Positions 33,375 through 34,767 of a stretch of 34,767 nucleotides of DNA are shown in pieces. The stretch covers positions 1 to 34,767 of the IMG/VR virus record IMGVR_UViG_3300030331_000115; one strand, given 5' to 3'. Every line of letters starts with the position of its first letter. Position 1 is the stretch's first letter. Position numbers and translations under genes: made by a program. Under the pieces are notes generated by a model. That model was not told where the DNA came from, did no database searches, and saw only the letters and a program-made list of their open reading frames with translations. The stretch is from a virus.

Positions 33375-33982
33375 TGGTTACCAAAATTTCAAACTTTATG
33401 CTTGAGGGCGGTAACGTCAGCAACTCATTCAAGACAGGAACAAACAATGGTCAGTTTGTCACGCTGGACAGCAACGGTGACATTCCTCCTACCTTGATTG
33501 GGCCGGTCGCAGATCAGTTTCGGATTACTGTAGATCAAGCAATCACAGCATCTGAGGCTGACATTGACTCAACGTGGGAGCGAGTAGACACTACTACTCA
33601 GGGAACTACAGGCGCTGGCTTTCAGATGTCTGAGTCTTCTGGTGTCTTTACTTTTCCCTTGAACGGTATTTACTTGGTGACCCTTCATTGCCAGATTGCT
33701 CGTACTGCTACTAACATCGACCTAATTACCGCTCGAATCAAAAGCACCAGTGACGGTTTTAGCAATCCCGAAAACACTGTCAACCACGCTGTGAGCATTC
33801 TAGGTGTTACCGGCTCTCTGCCCAAAGAAGTATCGGCAATGTCTACTTTAATTAATGTCACCAATACCAGCAATCACAAAGTTAAGTTTACGATTCAAGC
33901 CGATAACACTGGTTCTGAACTAGATGGTGACTCGGCCTTTAACAGTACTTACGCGACGTTTTTGCGGATTGTGGGGACATGA
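33374..33982 (+). CDS. C1q-like beta-sandwich protein, probable fibre accessory
   Basis: A 202-residue protein. The N-terminal 45 residues (NFMLEGGNVSNSFKTGTNNG) are a repeat-like stalk or attachment part. Residues about 55-202 form a jelly-roll domain (GVFTFPLNGIYLVTLHCQI, then KVKFTIQADNTGSEL and TYATFLRIVG), the usual C1q/TNF-like pattern. The same fold seems present at the end of the upstream fibre, so this may be a second adhesin or fibre tip. It overlaps the next gene by 4 nt. Confidence 0.75.
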   Translation: MVTKISNFMLEGGNVSNSFKTGTNNGQFVTLDSNGDIPPTLIGPVADQFRITVDQAITASEADIDSTWERVDTTTQGTTGAGFQMSESSGVFTFPLNGIYLVTLHCQIARTATNIDLITARIKSTSDGFSNPENTVNHAVSILGVTGSLPKEVSAMSTLINVTNTSNHKVKFTIQADNTGSELDGDSAFNSTYATFLRIVGT

Positions 33983-34194
33983 TGGAAACTGACAATCAAA
34001 TACTGTTGGCCTTGGGTCGATTGGAGGGCAAAGTTGATTCACTCGTCGCCCGACAAAAGGTTATTGATGCTGAACTGGATAAACACGAATCTAGGATCCG
34101 CAGTCTTGAGCAAGGTAAATCATGGATGCTTGGAGCGGCTGCGGCTGTTGGGGCACTTGTATCGTTTATCGTTAAAGGATTTTCAAATGGATGA
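33979..34194 (+). CDS. Holin candidate with coiled coil and one membrane helix
   Basis: A 71-residue protein. Residues 5-45 are a charged coiled coil (LGRLEGKVDSLVARQ, ELDKHESRIRSLEQG) followed by one hydrophobic helix (WMLGAAAAVGALVSFIVKG, about 49-67). This layout occurs in XhlA-type and gp17.5-type holins, and the place between fibre and small terminase genes matches T7 gp17.5. It should act in the inner membrane during lysis. It overlaps the previous gene by 4 nt and the next by 8 nt. Confidence 0.75.
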   Translation: MMETDNQILLALGRLEGKVDSLVARQKVIDAELDKHESRIRSLEQGKSWMLGAAAAVGALVSFIVKGFSNG

Positions 34195-34396
34195 ACAAAC
34201 CGCAAAAAGACTGCATGACGCACTTGCCAATGAACTGCTTCGTCGGGTAGAGTCAGGAGAAGCAGGAGCCTCTGATTTGAGCGTAGCCCGACAGTTCCTC
34301 AAAGACAATGGCATTGATGCCACCCCACAGCAGAGTGAACCACTTGCTGACTTGGCTAAGTCCCTCCCATTCCAAATACCGCAAACAGGATCTTGA
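34187..34396 (+). CDS. Terminase small subunit (gp18-like)
   Basis: A 69-residue protein from the ATG at 34187, with AAAGGA 6-8 nt upstream; the longer frame to 34034 overlaps the holin gene and is rejected. The pattern AKRLHDALANELLRRVESGE, then ASDLSVARQFLKDNGID and ADLAKSLPF, is that of small terminases in marine T7-like phages (T7 gp18 is 89). It should bind DNA and start packaging with the large subunit. Confidence 0.9.
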   Translation: MDEQTAKRLHDALANELLRRVESGEAGASDLSVARQFLKDNGIDATPQQSEPLADLAKSLPFQIPQTGS

Positions 34397-34397
34397 T

Positions 34398-34715
34398 ATG
34401 TGTATTCCAGCATTCCTATATCCACAAGCACGGGTGTCTGAAGAACCGGCCTCGATGCCTATTCCTGACAATGCCAAGGGCTTTCCTGTTGTCGAAGACG
34501 CATATATCAAGCAGGCTCGTTTGCGATTAATGATTGGACTAATGAATCAAAGGTTTGGGAATCAATACAGCAACGAAACAAACTTATTTAATCGTCCTCC
34601 CCCGAGCAACAACCAACGTGTTACCAATGCTGCTTCACAGCAATTCCAACTTAGCGATGCACAAATACAGGACTCTGGCAGTCAATTAGGTAACCCCGGC
34701 ACGGGCAACCCATGA
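34398..34715 (+). CDS. Protein of unknown function between terminase genes
   Basis: A 105-residue protein from ATG 34398; the longer frame to 34308 overlaps the small terminase gene. It begins MCIPAFLYPQ and has a helical middle (AYIKQARLRLMIGLMNQRFG) and an Asn/Gln/Gly-rich end. No membrane segment is seen, so it is not an Rz/Rz1 spanin although it lies where T7 has them. The M-C start resembles two other proteins here. It is in an ATGA overlap with the large terminase. Confidence 0.7.
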   Translation: MCIPAFLYPQARVSEEPASMPIPDNAKGFPVVEDAYIKQARLRLMIGLMNQRFGNQYSNETNLFNRPPPSNNQRVTNAASQQFQLSDAQIQDSGSQLGNPGTGNP

Positions 34716-34767
34716 ATGAACTCGCCGACTTCCGCAACTTTCTATACTTGGCTTGGGACCATTTGGA
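34712..34767 (+). CDS. Terminase large subunit, 5' end only
   Basis: Only the first 18 codons and part of the nineteenth lie in the window: MNELADFRNFLYLAWDHL. This start is typical of the large terminase of T7-like phages (gp19), and it follows the small terminase by one gene. The ATPase and nuclease parts are beyond the edge. The gene is cut by the window end, not shown to be broken. Confidence 0.85.
   Translation, partial: MNELADFRNFLYLAWDHL

Noticed and set aside
1-34767. Direct terminal repeats within the window
   Set aside because: The first and last bases share no visible repeat, and the right end is cut inside the large terminase gene, so the true termini are not both present.

Overview
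The window is most of a T7-like podophage genome (Autographiviridae-type layout, about 35 kb). All genes lie on the + strand, most neighbours overlap or abut, and no tRNA, integrase or CRISPR is visible. The right edge cuts the large terminase gene after about 18 codons, so the genome continues beyond the window. Whatever follows terminase, possibly including the endolysin, is not seen.

Layout. (1) 1-259: noncoding left end with a UUCG-loop terminator, a good sigma70-type promoter and the first of seven copies of a palindrome, CTGTAGCACTACAG. (2) 260-4000: ten small early genes, mostly of unknown function. They include a Cys-rich phage protein, a ribbon-helix-helix candidate, a DUF932-like protein and a zinc-ribbon miniprotein. 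Six of the palindromes lie in this block or just after it. (3) 4001-4100: palindrome, terminator, palindrome and promoter, leading directly into the phage RNA polymerase gene. (4) 4101-12645: single-subunit RNA polymerase, SSB, RusA-like resolvase, primase-helicase, a small sigma-region-4-like protein, family A DNA polymerase, 5'-3' exonuclease and a DUF1599-like protein. (5) 12649-18948: portal, scaffold, a 2-TM protein, a run of six tiny Lys/Arg-rich proteins, a secreted dockerin-bearing protein, an overlapping membrane/lipoprotein pair and the major capsid protein. (6) 19039-34767: tail tubes A and B, internal virion proteins (gp13, gp14, gp15 and gp16 equivalents), tail fibre, a second beta-sandwich protein, holin, small terminase, an unknown protein and the start of large terminase.

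How it probably works: host RNA polymerase reads the early block and the phage polymerase gene. The phage polymerase then reads the replication and virion genes, as in T7. The palindrome is confined to the early, host-transcribed region and overlaps the predicted phage-polymerase promoter, so it may be an operator or a host-type repeat.

Host: the protein at 16415-17461 ends in a dockerin-like segment of the style common in planctomycetes, especially Phycisphaerae (CP-DLN-DG-V-GFQDLL, then VLSEWG-C). A marine planctomycete host is therefore a reasonable guess, but it rests mainly on this one protein and is inference. The early palindrome array, the dockerin protein and the overlapping membrane/lipoprotein pair are the most unusual elements.
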